Source: Flavobacteriales bacterium (GTDB lineage Bacteria > Bacteroidota > Bacteroidia > JANQJC01). From it: a DNA stretch of 64,000 bases. The notes under the pieces were generated by a model. That model made no database searches. It was not told the DNA's origin and saw nothing but the letters and a program-made list of their open reading frames with translations. Positions within the stretch are counted from its first letter, which is position 1, and the number at the start of each line of letters is the position of its first letter. Positions 62,751 through 64,000 of this stretch are shown here, piece by piece. The position numbers and the translations under genes were made by a program. Where the stretch lies: the NCBI GenBank assembly GCA_028281825.1, contig JANQJC010000096.1, positions 20,092 through 84,091 of the forward strand, read 5' to 3'.

Positions 62751-63998
62751 TTATCTCTTTACAATCTTTTTAGTTATGGATTGAGGTCCTTCAATAGCAA
62801 GCATATAAACGCCTTTACTTAATCCATCAATGTTCACTTGCACCTTGTCTGCAATTGAAGTAATAGTCTCATTGTACACTACCCTGCCAGCAACATCGGT
62901 AATGATAATGTTTACACCTTCAATGCCATTCAAGCCAGTGACATTCAATACATCATCAACAGGATTAGGATATACGCTTAAATGTGCCATTAGATTCTCC
63001 TCTGTATTAACTGACATTCTTACATCTAAGGCAATGCCACCTGGGGATACGCCCACCATAAATGAGTCAAGCCTTGCTCCATTATAGTCAAGTATAAAAG
63101 CCTCACCATAAGTCACATAGTCAGTATTGGTAGCATAGATAATACTATTAAGCTCATCATTGGCCATTCCATAATAAGGATAAGAGTCAACAATAGTATC
63201 AGTCACCTGTTGGCTATTTACATTAAAGCGAGCAAGCTTGTTCACAGAATACTCCATGTAGTAAACATCATCCAATGCTTTAACCGAAGAGCCACAGCTT
63301 GAGTTAATCGCAACATTAGCGGTAACACTAGCTCTAGTGGTTGCATCATAGGTAGTTACAGAGCTGCCATCAAAGTTCTTGTTATTAAGGGTATAAAGTT
63401 TGCCGCCGTCAATCATAAGATTATCTGGGTTAATGGCATCAGGTCCTAAGTCAATCTCAGCCTCATAACTTTGCGCATTCAAATCAATGATACCTATCAA
63501 ACCCTTGTAATTACCCCACTCAAAACCATTGTTGATTGCAACATAAGCCGTATCGCTATAAACTTGTATCCCACTAGAAGCATACTCTGGCCCGTTGTTT
63601 ACATCCAATTCATACTCAAATGCGAGTGTATTCTTATCAAACACCTGGAAATAAGAGTTAAATGGAGTTACATCACCACGGGTAACTAAAAGCTGGTCAT
63701 TCCAAAAAGCCAATTTCCTCACACCATATACAGTAATCGAATTAATCCTTTGCAAAGTATTCTTGTCATACAAAATAACAAGTGTGTCTGCAGCTACATA
63801 AATGTGGGCTTCGTCTACAATTACGTCAGAGGCAAAACGCACATCGTTTATCACATCAAACTCATTGTAGGTTTCTGTCATTGGGTCATAAGCTCCAATG
63901 GAGACAGGTGTAACCTGTACTTCATTCGTGTAATCATATTGCCCTTCGTTCAGGAAAATAACCTGGTGGACGTATTGTTGCTGCGCTATTGCAGGAAC
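62751..63998 (-). CDS. T9SS-secreted beta-propeller-like protein, 5'-truncated by the window edge
   Basis: The frame is open through 63998 and reads past the ATG at 63881 upstream into ...PAIAQQQYVHQ, the end of a signal peptide, so the real start lies beyond the right edge. At least 415 residues are visible. The body shows repeated strand patterns (VYAADTLVILYDKNTLQRI, LYTLNNKNFDGSSVTTYDA) typical of YncE/NHL-like propellers. The last 80 residues (LSVYPNPVDDVLNVTGL to KKIVKR) are a type A T9SS C-terminal sorting domain. Function is unknown. Confidence 0.85.
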   Translation of the reverse strand, partial: VPAIAQQQYVHQVIFLNEGQYDYTNEVQVTPVSIGAYDPMTETYNEFDVINDVRFASDVIVDEAHIYVAADTLVILYDKNTLQRINSITVYGVRKLAFWNDQLLVTRGDVTPFNSYFQVFDKNTLAFEYELDVNNGPEYASSGIQVYSDTAYVAINNGFEWGNYKGLIGIIDLNAQSYEAEIDLGPDAINPDNLMIDGGKLYTLNNKNFDGSSVTTYDATTRASVTANVAINSSCGSSVKALDDVYYMEYSVNKLARFNVNSQQVTDTIVDSYPYYGMANDELNSIIYATNTDYVTYGEAFILDYNGARLDSFMVGVSPGGIALDVRMSVNTEENLMAHLSVYPNPVDDVLNVTGLNGIEGVNIIITDVAGRVVYNETITSIADKVQVNIDGLSKGVYMLAIEGPQSITKKIVKR

Positions 63999-64000
63999 AA

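Overview
The window comes from a member of the Bacteroidota, most likely a marine or aquatic Flavobacteriales-type organism. The evidence is the presence of type IX secretion (T9SS) cargo with C-terminal sorting domains (3218-4984, 23209-27672, 62751-63998), a free-standing T9SS plug protein (60889-62178), the split LptA/LptD-like envelope genes of this phylum, Bacteroidota-only families (OstA-like, MORN/YwqK, helical orphans), and promoter elements of the TAnnTTTG type. Gene density is high, convergent neighbours meet within a few bases or overlap, and several genes start with TTG or GTG. No rRNA, tRNA, CRISPR or complete insertion sequence was seen, and there is no gene-free stretch longer than about 300 bases.

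Layout. 1-13.5 kb: the 3' part of clpB, an enoyl-CoA isomerase, a secreted PhoD-like phosphatase, two alpha/beta hydrolases, fabH, an OstA/LptA-like protein, then a three-gene block of SsuD-family monooxygenase, aldo/keto reductase and sodium/solute symporter. 13.5-22.3 kb: an envelope/redox operon on the minus strand (amidase, MlaD-like protein, two HdrC/HdrB-like iron-sulfur proteins, a small conserved protein), divergent from an LptD-like gene. 22.3-37.7 kb: a lipocalin, TPR proteins, a 1487-residue T9SS surface protein, a sigma-factor operon that includes a TonB plug without a barrel, an alpha/beta-hydrolase-fold protein without its catalytic serine, a PQQ-propeller protein, an atypical Nramp transporter, a response regulator/SpoIIE phosphatase and three small orphan genes.

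37.9-47.1 kb holds the most striking system. Myo-inositol oxygenase (41080-41898), a GHMP kinase resembling plant glucuronokinase (45196-46200) and an overlapping nucleotidyltransferase of the GalU family (44334-45203) together would convert myo-inositol to glucuronate, glucuronate-1-phosphate and UDP-glucuronate. This is the route known from plants, here within 5.2 kb of bacterial DNA. A PPK2-type kinase is coupled to the oxygenase gene.

47.2-54.1 kb is a disturbed region around lhr. The lhr 3' end is duplicated as a diverged remnant beyond a TPR gene, lhr carries an in-frame palindromic insertion, and its upstream region is duplicated around a 5'-damaged DUF559 endonuclease gene with flanking hairpin repeats. 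54.1-64 kb: lipoprotein, outer-membrane and amine-oxidase-like genes, a HAD phosphatase, a TatT-like protein, an FkbM methyltransferase translationally coupled to a sterol-desaturase-family hydroxylase, the T9SS plug protein, apaG, and a T9SS cargo gene cut by the right edge.
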